A stretch of DNA of 64,000 nucleotides. Origin: Panax quinquefolius. Taxonomy: Eukaryota > Streptophyta > Magnoliopsida > Apiales > Araliaceae. Below, in pieces: positions 23,277 to 33,788 of the stretch. The stretch covers positions 6,948,237 through 7,012,236 of the forward strand of contig CM035168.1 of NCBI GenBank assembly GCA_020205615.1. The letters are read 5' to 3'. How positions within the stretch are numbered: position 1 is the first letter of the stretch; every line of letters begins with the position of its first letter. Both the position numbers and the translations under genes were made by a program. The notes below the pieces were generated by a model. The model worked only from the letters and a program-made list of their open reading frames with translations, did no database searches and was not told the origin of the DNA.

Positions 23277-24990
23277 ATAACTCTTTTATCGATCCCGCAT
23301 ATGCTTGGTTTGTATACGTTGTCGAATCATTTGGATCTTTTACAGTAGTCATACGTATCAACTCTGGTCCCAACAATGTTGCTTCACCAACCTCATCCCA
23401 ACATATCGGAGAGCGACACTTACGTCCATATAATGCTTGAATGGAGCTACACCTATACTTGTCGATAAGCATTGTTGTGAGGAGAATTCCACCAAAATAA
23501 ATATTTATCCTAACTCCCTTTGAAGTCTAGGACACAGAGTCTTAATAGATCTTCAAGAGTTTGAATAGTCCTCTCTGATTGTCCGTCCATTTGAGGATGG
23601 TATGCCGAACTGAATCGTAAATTCGTGCCCATAGCTTTTTGCAAGCTAACCCAAAATCGTGAAGTGAATCTTGGGTCACGATCCGAAACTATGGATACTG
23701 GCATGCCATGCAATCTCACAATCTCATTCACGTACATACTAGCAAGACTTTCAAGGGAATAAGTCTCCCGTGTTGGCAAGAAATGAGCAGACTTGGTTAA
23801 TCTATCAACAATAACCCAAATAGCATTTATGCCTTGAGAAACCGTGGGAAGACCCGTAACGAAATCCATGGTAATATGTTCCCACTTCCATTTCGAAATC
23901 TCAAGTGGTTGCAATGGACCCTTAGGCACTTGATGCTCCTCCTTTACACGTTGACAAGTCAAACACCTCGAGATAAACTTTGCAATCTCTCTCTTCATAT
24001 TGTTCCACCAAAATGTATGTCGAAGATCACGATACATTTTGGAACTTCCAGGATGGATTGCAAACGGTTTATTATGTGCCTCCATCATGGCCTTGTACTT
24101 CAAATTAGAGTCGTTAGGAATACAAAGTCTGGAGTGGACTCGAAGTATTCCTTCTTCATCGATTCTCGCCTCCGGAATAGCATCTTGTACTTTCTTCTTC
24201 ATACGCATTAGCTCAGGGTCTGTGGCTTGAGCAACTTTAACTTTATTAATTAAAGTTGGTTCTATGCGTATACTTGACATCATCGCACTCGTTCTGCGAT
24301 ATGATCTTCTACTCAACGCCGCGTCGGCTACCACGCTTTGCTTTTCCAAGATGGTATTGAATGGTGTGGTCATAATCTTTTTACATTTCGAGCCAACGCG
24401 TCGTTCTTGCGTGTTGAGTTCCTTTTGGGTGAAAAAATATTTGAGGCTTTTATGGTATGAATATATCTCCACTTTCTCCCATATATATAGTGCATCCAAA
24501 TCTTTAGCGAGAAAACGATGCATCGCCGCCAACTCTAAATCATGAGTAGGATAATTTCTCTTATACTCTTTAAGTTGTCGCGAGGCATAAAGCTTTACTT
24601 TCCGTATGTTGCATGAGAACACATCCTAACCTTTTGCCTCAAGCATCATTTGTAAGAAAACAAATCCATCCGAACCGGATGGTATTGTCGAACAGTCTTA
24701 GAAATGAGTCTCCTTTTAAGCTCTTGGAAACTCTTCTCGCATTCCCTCGCTCCATACTGAATTTTGTATCTTTCCGAGTCACCGAGTTAATGGAGTAGCG
24801 ATTAGAAAATTCTTCCACGAATCTCCGATAATAACCAAATTAAGCCCGAAAGCTACGTGCCTTTCTGTCACCAACTTTGGTTGCTCCTAACTTTGTATTG
24901 CTTGAATCTTCGCCGTCGAAAAATACTCCATGTTTTGACACCCCATGCCCAAGGAATGCTACTTCTCGAGCCGAACTCACATTTCTTCAA
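23245..24990 (-). pseudogene. pol: Chromovirus RNase H and integrase
   Basis: The longest frame, 24622-23510 (370 residues), holds the end of RNase H (YPTHDLELAAMHRFLA) and then the integrase zinc domain (HPGSSKMYRDLRHTFWW and CLTCQRVK, near 24040-23935). The catalytic core follows, with DFVTGLP, VSDRDPRFTSRFW and SAYHPQMDGQSERTIQTLED, so the D, D and E residues are visible. The next piece, 23472-23245, continues the core end in the same order with shifted frame. Upstream, 24622-24990, RNase H is present only in broken frames. Integrase joins the cDNA copy to host DNA. The core is well kept but cut off from an intact polyprotein. Confidence 0.85.
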
Positions 24991-25212
24991 CTTGGCATAT
25001 AACTTGTTTTCACGAAGCCTTTGGAGTACCAAATTTCGAATGGTGCTCATGATCTTCACGACTTTTGGAATATATGAGGATGTCATCAATAAAGACAACA
25101 ACGAACTGATCCAAATATTCCTTGAATATTCGGTTCATCATATCCATGAAAGCCGCAGGAGCATTAGTCAATCCAAAAGACATGACTAAGAATTCATAAT
25201 GCCCGTACAGAG
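24990..25212 (-). pseudogene. pol: Chromovirus reverse transcriptase, downstream half
   Basis: Right after the copia insertion the frame reads [20 protein letters not shown] and then [14 protein letters not shown], the palm motif with the two catalytic aspartates. The frame breaks near 25010, and the thumb continues in another frame (LYAKLKKCEFG). The matching upstream half is at 37360-37846. Reading the two sides together shows that the copia landed within a conserved part of the enzyme. Confidence 0.88.
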
Positions 25213-26629
25213 TGTTAGTTCCCAAAGGCACAATAGTTATCTAGAAGGGGTGGTTGAATAGATATTAAAAACTTTTCTTTGTTTAAAGAATGTTTTGATA
25301 AATCTTTTAGCACATCGAAATTATTGATTCTTCAAAAAACCTTTTAGATACCAGGTTAAAGAGAGAAAAGTAGTTATTGCAGTTATAGCAAAGACACAGT
25401 TGTTTTTAAGTGGTTTGGAGCACTCAAAGCTCCTAGTCCACTCTTTTACTCCTTGAGTAGGAAATCCACTAAGGATGTCTTTTACACTTTCTGAATCTTA
25501 CAGATTCCTTCTAGACCAGCAGTCTAGGCACTTCTAAGTTCACTCTTGAACTCTTCAAGTCCAGTAAACTTGACTCTTTACAGTTCACTTAGAACTTTTC
25601 AAGTCCTTCTGACTTGGAACTTCTTACTTCAGTAGATTGATAGTTGTTGAGTTGTGATTAAGGCTACTCAGTTGCAGTTAAGCACTTGTTCGAAAGAACT
25701 GAGTAGCTGAGCAAGCTTTCTTCTTTTTCTCAGATCGTAGAGTTCAGCATTTTTGTGTTTTTGTGCGTTTTGTCCAATACTTGCTTACCTCTCTTATGTG
25801 TCTGTATTCTGTATATATGAGATCCTTAAAATATATCCGTTGAAGTCATCTGATGAAGCATTAAATGCGTTTGACATTTTTGAGCTTTGATGGAGATATT
25901 TCTGCACATCTTCTGAATTGCATTCTGGCCCACTGACATAGCAGACTGCTTTCTCACCTAACACCTGAAAAGGTGTTTTCCTCTGCCCAATGGTCCTTTT
26001 CTTAGCTTCTTGACTACGTTTCTTTTGATCAATACTAAGGATATCTTTTGTACCGTTGGGACTGGTGAGAGCTTCAACGTTCAAAGCCCATTCCTTATTT
26101 GTTGGAGTCTATCTTCAATTGAACGATAGGGCTTGATGTTTCTGACACAAGGCATGTGACACTCTACTATTCAAATTGTAGTGTCTTATTATATTGATGC
26201 TTTCTCTTAAGAGTACACTACGCTTTCTTTACACGACGATCATCACTTGCTCATCTTGGAAACTCTGCGTTTTTGAGAGCACACTACGATCTCTGAGTTA
26301 GCTCGACAAATGTCTGGACCACTCTACGATTCCTGGAGAGGCCCTTCAAGGCAGATACACTACGATCATCTCAGCTCTGCGATCCTGCTGTAGCTTCTGC
26401 ATTCTGTTGATCAGACGAATAGACTATTAGCCTATTTATTTCTTTCTAGCCATAGATCAACCTAACAAATTTGATCTTTTTATCTATATAGGTAAAACAC
26501 TTAAAGGCTAAGATCAACCTAACAATTTTGATCTATCACTAAGTTCTTGTACATATATTCTTTGAAGGACTTTACATAATCATGAGCTGTTTCATAAAAC
26601 ATCAAATCACAATATGCATTCTTCCAACA
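25213..26629 (-). repeat. 3' LTR of the Sirevirus-like element
   Basis: On the minus strand it begins TGTTGGAAGAATGC and ends GGGAACTAACA. It contains several CTACGATC-type words near 26240-26390. It aligns with 35931-37359 with moderate divergence and small indels. Confidence 0.93.
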
Positions 26630-26841
26630 ATCTCCCCTTATTTGATGTTGACATAACCAAGGAGATTTGTTGTCATGATTATAAAGTTTTATATGCGATT
26701 GCGAGAAAAGTAAATATGACTTAGTATTTCAAATGAAAGAATTGAAATTTCTAGAGAATAAGCATGAATTTATTGATGTATGGAGACAGATTTTACATTT
26801 AAGAATGACTACATCAATACAATTTGAAATTCAACTTATCT

Positions 26842-27933
26842 CTATTTCTTTGGTCTTTTGCTTCTTGGAGGATTTGCATATTCCTCAGCTCTCCTCTTTC
26901 TGCTTGCTTCATCTCTTATGGCCAGATTTTCCAGCTCACTTGGACTTAGTCTAGGATTGTGATCATACCTATTCATGAATGCAGGATCCCCAATTGGCAT
27001 TCGTAGGCCTGTTGTTGTCACCGCATGAGAGCTGGTAGTTGGCCCTTGACTCCTTAATGGTTGAGCCATTAAAATTTCCTGCTGATCAGATCGTTGAGTC
27101 TGATGGCTGGCTCGTGGAGTCTGCTGAGTGATTTGCCTTGGCCTTGATTGGAAGTGACCTTTGCCTCTACCCTTGCCTCCCTGATCTCCTTGCCCTTTAT
27201 TCTCCCCCTTTATGTCAGCATCAAGGGTTCGAATGTCTTCCGAAAGGCGAGTGACTCCTTGGACAAACTCATTGAGTTGACTCTGAGTTTGAGCAATGTC
27301 CTCACGATTCTCTTGGATCAAAGCATCAGAACAAGTTTCTCGTCGTTGAAGTATGTCGAGGATGATTCTCGATTTTATTTTTTGTCCCATGGAAAAGTCT
27401 TGAAACTCTTTGACTGCAGTTTGAAGACTTTTGATGCTCTGTATCATCAGATTGTTTTGAGATTCTTGTGTTTTCTGTAATATCAGGACATCATTCCTAT
27501 GCTTTTTAGCTGCAAGAAAGTGAATATCGTCCCTGTCATTAATGCTTTGAAGCATTTCTTTGATGATCTCTTTGAGTGTTTTAGATAGTTCGGAGCTTAG
27601 GGAGCTGGGAAGATTGTTTGCAACATTGATCATTGATGTCAATCTCAGCTGTATCAGTGTAGTATGATCTTCAAGACTCTCGTCTAGTTATTTGATCACT
27701 TTCTTAGACATAGCTGATAAATCAGCCTTTGTGGATAGTTCTGACAGGATTTCATCTAGATTTGGAATTTGTGAGGGAGGTGACGTGCTCTTGAATTTAT
27801 CTTGCAGTGAGTAGAGAGCAAGTTCAAGATTGAAGCATTCATTTCTAGATGAGGAGGGAATATGTGAAAGAGGGGCCTGGGTTTGAATATTGAAGCTTAG
27901 TGACTCTATGATTTGTGGTGGATACTCTACCAA
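26842..27933 (-). pseudogene. Sirevirus envelope-like region, coiled-coil C-terminal part
   Basis: Frames 27933-27688 and 27642-26842 (266 residues) follow one another with a stop between them. The first is Ser/Pro-rich and then has leucine-spaced DEILSELSTKADLSAM. The second has long helical, heptad-like stretches (SSLSSELSKTLKEIIKEML and TQSQLNEFVQGVTRLSEDI), a Gly/Lys/Arg-rich linker and a basic end (RRAEEYANPPRSKRPKK). This fits the C-terminal half of envelope-like proteins in Sireviruses, whose function is unknown. I see no convincing signal peptide or membrane anchor, so calling it a true envelope would go too far. Confidence 0.7.
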
Positions 27934-29256
27934 AGGGCTGAGTCGTCGATGATCGTAGAGGTGGTAAATTCGTGGGAGTAATAGAGGAGTGGCTCTTTAT
28001 TGTTACTCTCGATTCTGTAATTTTGAGATTCTCGCAACTGGAAATTGATTTAGTGGATGAAGAATCACTTCCAACCATTGCGGGAATTCATAGAATTGAT
28101 TAAATAAGGATGATGGCAAGTGATTATTTCTGAAAAGAGTTGGGATAGATAGTACCTCAAGTGTGTTTTTCGAGGAAGAACTGCTTGGTGAGAAGCTTCT
28201 TGCAAAATTGAATTTCCACGGAATCCATTTCATGAAATCTTGAGATAAATGGATACTCTTTGAAACTCCGAACATGTGATCCCAAGAGTTCGTAATTTGA
28301 GCTCGGTGGAAGGGCATCATAGGAAGATATGCAAATAGTTGCTCATAGTTGGCTCTTCAGTGCCCATCAATGCCTATAGCTATGATCTTAATCTCATCTT
28401 CTTCTTCTGCTTTCACCGGGAGGATTCCATTATGTCAATTGCTTGAGGATGTTCTTGCACCGGTTTCTTCATTATCTCCTCTAGAATTTCTTTTTCTGCT
28501 ATCGAGGTGTCATGATCCTCCCCTCGACTTGATCATTCTTTTGAAATGTCGATAGCTCCCCTCAACTGGAGCATCCTTTGGCGAGAGATCTTGAGCATCT
28601 CCCCTCAAGTAGAGTATCTACTATCATCGATCTTTTGGTGTCTCCCCTCACCGGTTCCTTTTCATGAGATAGTTCTTTGTCTTCCTTCTTTAGAGCTTTC
28701 TCATTGATAAGAATATACTTCTTGACCAATTTCCTTCTTGGCTTTTTAGGCCGTGCCACTGCCTCAGGACTTTCTTAAGTTTTGTCCTTCAAATCAGCTA
28801 ATACATTTGATGTAGCGCCTTTTTTTAGTCTGGGCTCTATGATCGGAGGAGACTCTACGATCAAGAGGTCGATGGCTTTTTTGCTCTTGTGGGTGATCTT
28901 ACTCATCTTTAGCAAATTTCGAGATATAGTTGCTCTATCTTCTTCTGCCTCAGCCTGCTGTTCCTTTCTTCTCAGGATCCTTAGAGTCTCAATATCTGAG
29001 GACTCTACAGACTTGTTGGTGGTGGATCCTTGAGGTTCTTTTGAAGTTCTAGCTTTTTTTTTCCTTTCTTTTTTCGATTAAAGCAATGGGTTCTCCTTGA
29101 TTAGCTTCTTCTTCTTCTTCGATTTCTTTGACAATGTATATATTCCCCGCACTCCTGTTCCTTTATTTCACCATTCGACCATTTGGATTCGAGACATCAT
29201 CTTCATATTTTCACCGGATTTCTTTTCGCTTTTTTAACAATCTCTTGAGTCATTCG
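27934..29256 (-). pseudogene. Sirevirus envelope-like region, broken middle part
   Basis: Short frames in changing phase (28759-28562, 28320-28003 and others) link the N-terminal domain to the coiled-coil part. One is Lys/Arg-rich (KPRRKLVKKYILINEKALKK). Frequent stops make this the most damaged part of the frame. It is included only because of its position between two recognisable pieces. Confidence 0.5.
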
Positions 29257-29895
29257 TCAATTTGGATTTATGGCTTCTCCTTCATCATCCTCAATTAGGT
29301 CACCAAGAGCAAACTGTAGTAGATAATGCTTGATAAATCGTCCGTAGAGCATCTTCTGTGAGCTCTTTGTTTTCTTTGAGCTGATTAACCATTTTCCAAT
29401 CCACTCAAGTAATAGAGCCCCATAGTTGAGTTTTATTTTGTAACATATGGCAGTCATGAGTTTGAGTTGTACCTCATTCACAGAGTCATGACCTGAGCTC
29501 TTACAGCATATGCATTTTCTAACAATATCAACTAGAAACTCATACCTTTGTGGGAACTCCTTCTTTTTGTATCCTTTAACAGAAGGTGACTTCTTGTGAT
29601 GCATCTTCTTGAGACCCTTGTGAAAATCTATGCCTTTTATGGACGGGTGCCCTTCTGATTTGAGACCTAGGGCTAGGTTGATGTCCTTAGCCTTTAGTTT
29701 GATTTCAACGTTCCTGACTTTTGCAGTGATGGTGTTGTTTTCAAACACACCGTTATTGTAGAACTCCTTTACCAGCTTCGGGTAGATCAATGTGTCCATA
29801 CCCAAGGCTTCTTCGAGACCTGCCTTCTTTAGTAGCGACAGAGTCTTATGAAATTGGGGTTCAGCAATTTTGAACTCATCAAAGCATAGTCTCAT
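29257..29895 (-). pseudogene. Sirevirus envelope-like region, N-terminal domain
   Basis: A 212-residue frame starting MRLCFDEFKIAEPQFHKT. Its body (LVKEFYNNGVF, then KLKAKDINLALGL, then FLVDIVRKCIC) matches my memory of the plant-transposon domain found in the extra reading frame of Sireviruses and in many plant genome annotations as 'putative plant transposon protein'. The true start may lie about 35 bases upstream at ATG 29931, which opens a frame that meets a stop after ten codons, so a frameshift is likely. It lies downstream of RNase H and before the 3' LTR, the expected place. Confidence 0.72.
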
Positions 29896-30183
29896 GGCCA
29901 GGAGATAACACTCGAAGTCGCCATTAATTTCTTTTTGTGAGGAAGTGAAACCGACCGAGCTTTTCTTGATTTAGGGTTTCTTCTTGAGAGAGAAAGAGAG
30001 AGATGGTCTTTTGAACTTTTAGAATTTAAACAGACGATTTTAATTTATACTTGAAACTTCCCTCTCTCTATTTTGCTTAGTGGGACAGATGTCGAGTTTC
30101 GTTTGGCTCTACGAATTTTGACAGAGAGGGATTGTACTGAATTGCCCTTAACTCCTTCTAGGATGATATATTCTTTAGTGGGA

Positions 30184-30590
30184 CTACGATCGTTGAGATG
30201 GTCCTTGGAGTCGTCGAGTCTGTTCTACCATCGTTGAGTCTGTGTAGCAGTCGTCGTGTCTAAGCTATAAACGTAGAGTCTGAACTGCGATCATTGAGTC
30301 TGATTGTCAATCGTAGAGTCTAAACAAGTCCTTGTGATGAATCTTTTTGACTTAGCATTCTCCTTAAATTAAGGTACCTCGGGAAGGGCCAACCTCTTGA
30401 ATGAAACAAGGGTTAGGTTTGTCCCTGAGGCACTTATTAGAGAGAATGTTTTGATTTATGCTTGATCATCATAGGGTGCTCCTTTTGTTTTGTTGATGTA
30501 GCTCTGCTATCATTGAGTCTGCGCTGCGATCGTTGAGTCTTCACTGCGATCGCTGTCATTCTATGACACTTTGGCTCTACGATCGTGGAC
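30184..30590. repeat. Interspersed CGATCGTTGAGTCT-type motifs
   Basis: About ten near-copies of (CT)NCGATCGTTGAGTCT lie between RNase H and the envelope-like frame, for example near 30190, 30235, 30275, 30295, 30312, 30512 and 30534. The core CGATCG is a palindrome. Related CTACGATC words occur in both LTRs and near 28855 and 32460. Conserved CG-rich palindromic motifs are known from non-coding parts of Sireviruses. Confidence 0.65.
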
Positions 30591-30665
30591 TTCCTTTGAT
30601 CGTGTCTTTGATTTTGGATATAGCCCTTAAATCTGTATGGTTAGCACAAACTAAAGCATAATATT

Positions 30666-31178
30666 TCAGGTTTGCAAGTTAAGCATGCCTAGCTCACTTA
30701 TCAATTTGTTGAATCTAGATTCATCTAGAGGTTTTGTAAAAACATCAACAAGTTGATTTTCAGTAGGAATATATTGTAAAGATATATTTCCATTTTTTAC
30801 ATGATCCCTAATGAAGTGATATCTTATTTCTATATGCTTAGTCCTAGAATGCATGACAGGATTATGAGTTATAGCAATTGCACTTGTGTTATCACAATGA
30901 ATAGGTATGGATTTGAATTCAAACCCATAATCTGCTAGTTGATTTTTCATCCATAGGATCTCGAAAGACAAAGAATCGCCGGTGAAAGAATGTACTTCAC
31001 TTACATTTCTTGAGGGTGAATTCTTGAGTTTTTGCTTCTTGCTAAACCAGACACAAGTCTCATTCAGTAGTTGACAAAGTGCCACTGTACTTTTTCTATC
31101 TATTTTGCGACCTGCAAAATCAAAGATCTGATATCCTGTTAGCTCAAATGAGGATTTCTTGGGATACCATAACCCCAA
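30666..31178 (-). pseudogene. pol: Sirevirus-like RNase H
   Basis: A 170-residue frame, ending MLNLQT just before TGA. It has the copia RNase H landmarks IHCDNTSAIAIT, then HSRTKHIEIRYHFIRD and QLVDVFTKPLD. It removes the RNA strand during cDNA synthesis. The N-terminal part is altered (SLSFEILWMKNQL), and the link to the reverse transcriptase frame is shifted. Confidence 0.87.
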
Positions 31179-32407
31179 GTGGGGTGTACCTTTGAGATAC
31201 CTGAAATCCTTTTAACAGCAGTTAAATGAGATTCTTTAGGGCTAGCCTGAAATCTAGCACAAATGCATGTTGCAAACATTATATCTGGTCTACTGGAAGT
31301 TAGATATAAAAGAGAGCCAATCATACCTCTGTATTGAATTGTATCAATACTTTTACCTTTTTCATCTTTGTCAAGCTTGGTTGCAGGAGCAATTGGGGTT
31401 TTCATGGGAGAGGCGGACTCCATGCCATACTTCTTAAGTAAGTTTTTAATGTACTTGGCTTGATTTATGAAGATTCCTTCATCAGTCTACTTTACTTGTA
31501 GTCCAAGGACGAAGTTCAGCTCACCCATCATGCTCATTTCAAACTTGCTCTGCATAAGCTTGGAGAATCTCTTGCATAACTTTTCATCAGTAGAACCAAA
31601 AATGATATCATCAACATAGATTTGAACTAATAGGATTTTATCCTTATGCTTTCTAAGGAATAGTGTGGTATCTACTCTACCTCTAGTGAACCCATTTTCA
31701 ATAAGAAAATTAGTCAGTGTTTCATACCATGCTCTAGGTGCTTGTTTAAGACCATATAAGGCTTTGTCTAATCAAAAGACATAATTAGAAAGAGATGGAT
31801 TGATGAAACCTGGAGGCTGCTCTACATAGACTTCTTCTTGAAGTTCACCATTCAAGAATGCACTTTTGACATCCATCTGAAAGACTTTGAACTTCATTTG
31901 AGCAGCAAAGGCAAGGAATATTCTAATGGCTTCTAGTCTGGCAACATGTGCAAATGTCTCATCATAGTCAATGCCTTCTTCCTGAGAGTTGCCCTTGACT
32001 ACTAGTCTAGCCTTATTCCTTGTTATCACCCCATCTTCATCCATCTTGTTTCTGAAGACCCACTTGGTTCCAATTACAGGATGGTTCTTTGGTCTTGGAA
32101 CCAATCTCCAAACTTTGCTTCTCTCGAACTGATTAAGTTCTTCCTGTATGGCCTCTATCCAGCTGGAATCTTCCATAGCATCCTCTATCTTCTTTGATTC
32201 TATTTGAGATAGGAAGCTTAGATAGAAGCATTCATTTTGAGTGGCAGCTCTTGTCTTGACTCTCGCACTCGGATTTCCAATGATTAGATCTTGAGTGTGA
32301 TCTCTTGCCCATCTGCTTCCTATTGGGACATCTGTTCTTATACCTTCTTGTCTTAGATCTTCAAGATCTATTTCTTCTTCTTGGTGTGGAGTTTCGTTGT
32401 CTGGCAT
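31139..32407 (-). pseudogene. pol: Sirevirus-like reverse transcriptase
   Basis: The frame 32407-31772 begins the copia reverse transcriptase: [20 protein letters not shown], then [18 protein letters not shown], then [20 protein letters not shown] with a catalytic aspartate. A TAG near 31770 interrupts it. The same reading continues with the palm motif YVDDIIFGS at about 31594-31620. After another stop near 31490 it goes on to YGMESASPMKTPIAPATKL and GMIGSLLYLTSSRPDIMFA (31423-31139). At least two single-base stops break a frame that is otherwise close to complete. Confidence 0.88.
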
Positions 32408-32422
32408 AAGTCTCTCTACAAT

Positions 32423-33248
32423 CTAGTTTCCTTGCTCAACGATTTCACTGTCAGGTTCTACGATCGTAGTGTTGAGCTCGACGTCCTCGTTCGTAGTGTC
32501 TTGGAGCACTGTTTTGTCTAAGTCTGTTTCATCAAAAATGATGTGAATCGAGACTTCTACACTCAGTGTCTTCTTGTTGAACACTCTAGAGGCCTTCATT
32601 GCCATGCGTGGCATATCCAAGAAATATTCCTTCGTCTGATTTCGGTTGAAACTTTGTCAAGTACTGCTTTCCATTATTGAGTATGTAGCATGTGCAGCCG
32701 AACACATGAAAGTAGCTGACACTTGGCTTTCTTCCTTTCCAAAGTTCATAAGGAGTTTTCTTAATCGTAGAGTGTATGAGTGATCTGTTTTGAGTATAGC
32801 ATGCAGTGTTCTCAGCAACTCCATTTTGTTGGGGAGTTCATAGAGCTGAGAAGTTGTGACTAATCCCATTGTCTATGCAGAACTGGTCCATTTATGAGAA
32901 ATCGAATTCTCTGCCATGATCACTTCTTATGGCCTTGATTTTCTTTCCTTTCTCATTCATCACCAGCTTGAACATCTTGATCAGTTGAGAGCTTGTTTCA
33001 TCTTTTGAGGTTAGAAAGAATACCCATATAAATCTGCAAGTGCGATCGACGACGCACGACCAATGAGTATCTCTTTCCCCTAAGGCTCGTTGTTGGTATT
33101 GGTCCAAAAAGATCCATATGTAGTAATTGCAGAGGCTTGTCAATTGAGTTGATGGTTTTGCTCTTAAATCAGCTTCTGGTCTGTTTTCCAAGTTGACAGG
33201 CATTGCAGGGCCTTTCTTTAACGAAGTTGAGTTTGGGTCGGCCTGCAA
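32423..33248 (-). pseudogene. pol: Sirevirus-like integrase
   Basis: Pieces in three frames: 33248-32892 (core with VVDRTCRFIWVFFLTSKDE and IRSDHGREF), 32869-32657 (shifted) and 32620-32423 (C-terminal part and linker to reverse transcriptase, acidic near the end). The second catalytic aspartate lies in IRSDHG. The block expected around the catalytic glutamate is present only in another frame near 32820. It therefore cannot be translated as one protein. Confidence 0.78.
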
Positions 33249-33714
33249 CTAGATCTTTTGAAGCTAATTTGGACATGCTCTTGAAGTTGAGATAAGATAA
33301 TCTTCGGTGCCATAGCCAGCTCATTTCTTCATAGGCTTTAGTCAGAAAGCATATTGTCTCATCTGAGCTTAGTTTACCAAGATTTACTATGTAGACATTT
33401 TCTTCTCTTGTCCCGGTTAGCTTTACTGCAGATGTCTTTAGGTCTCGGACTTGGCATTGGTTGTTGAGGAAAGTTACTTGATGACCCTTGTCGCAGAGTT
33501 GGCTAATACTTAGAAGGTTATGTTGTAGTCCTTCCACATAGGCCACTTTGCTAAAGGATACTACACCATTTTCTGCTGAGCCGTAGCCTCTTGTCTTGCC
33601 ATAGCTATTATCTCCAAAGATGACCGAGGGACCCTCCTTCTCTATGTAATTGGACAGAAGGGCTTTATTTCCTGTCATATGCCTTGAGCATCCACTGTCT
33701 GAGTACTAGGTTGT
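33169..33714 (-). pseudogene. pol: Sirevirus-like protease and GAG-pre-integrase zinc domain
   Basis: The frame carries the aspartic protease motif DSGCSRHMTGN at about 33705-33665; the tryptophan codon usually found two codons before the D reads as a TAG stop. It then runs through VAYVEGLQHNLLSISQLCDK to the zinc domain of integrase (WHRRLSYLNF and CNACQLGKQ). The protease cuts the polyprotein. Apart from the stop at its start this is the least damaged part of pol. Confidence 0.83.
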
Positions 33715-33788
33715 GATTTTGAAGTCATTTCCTTGCAAAAATATTAAGCCTTCATTTTGGTACCCATACTTGCATGGGTCCTATATTG

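Noticed and set aside
23834..24230. Plus-strand frames opposite integrase
   Set aside because: They are shadows of the conserved minus-strand integrase frame.
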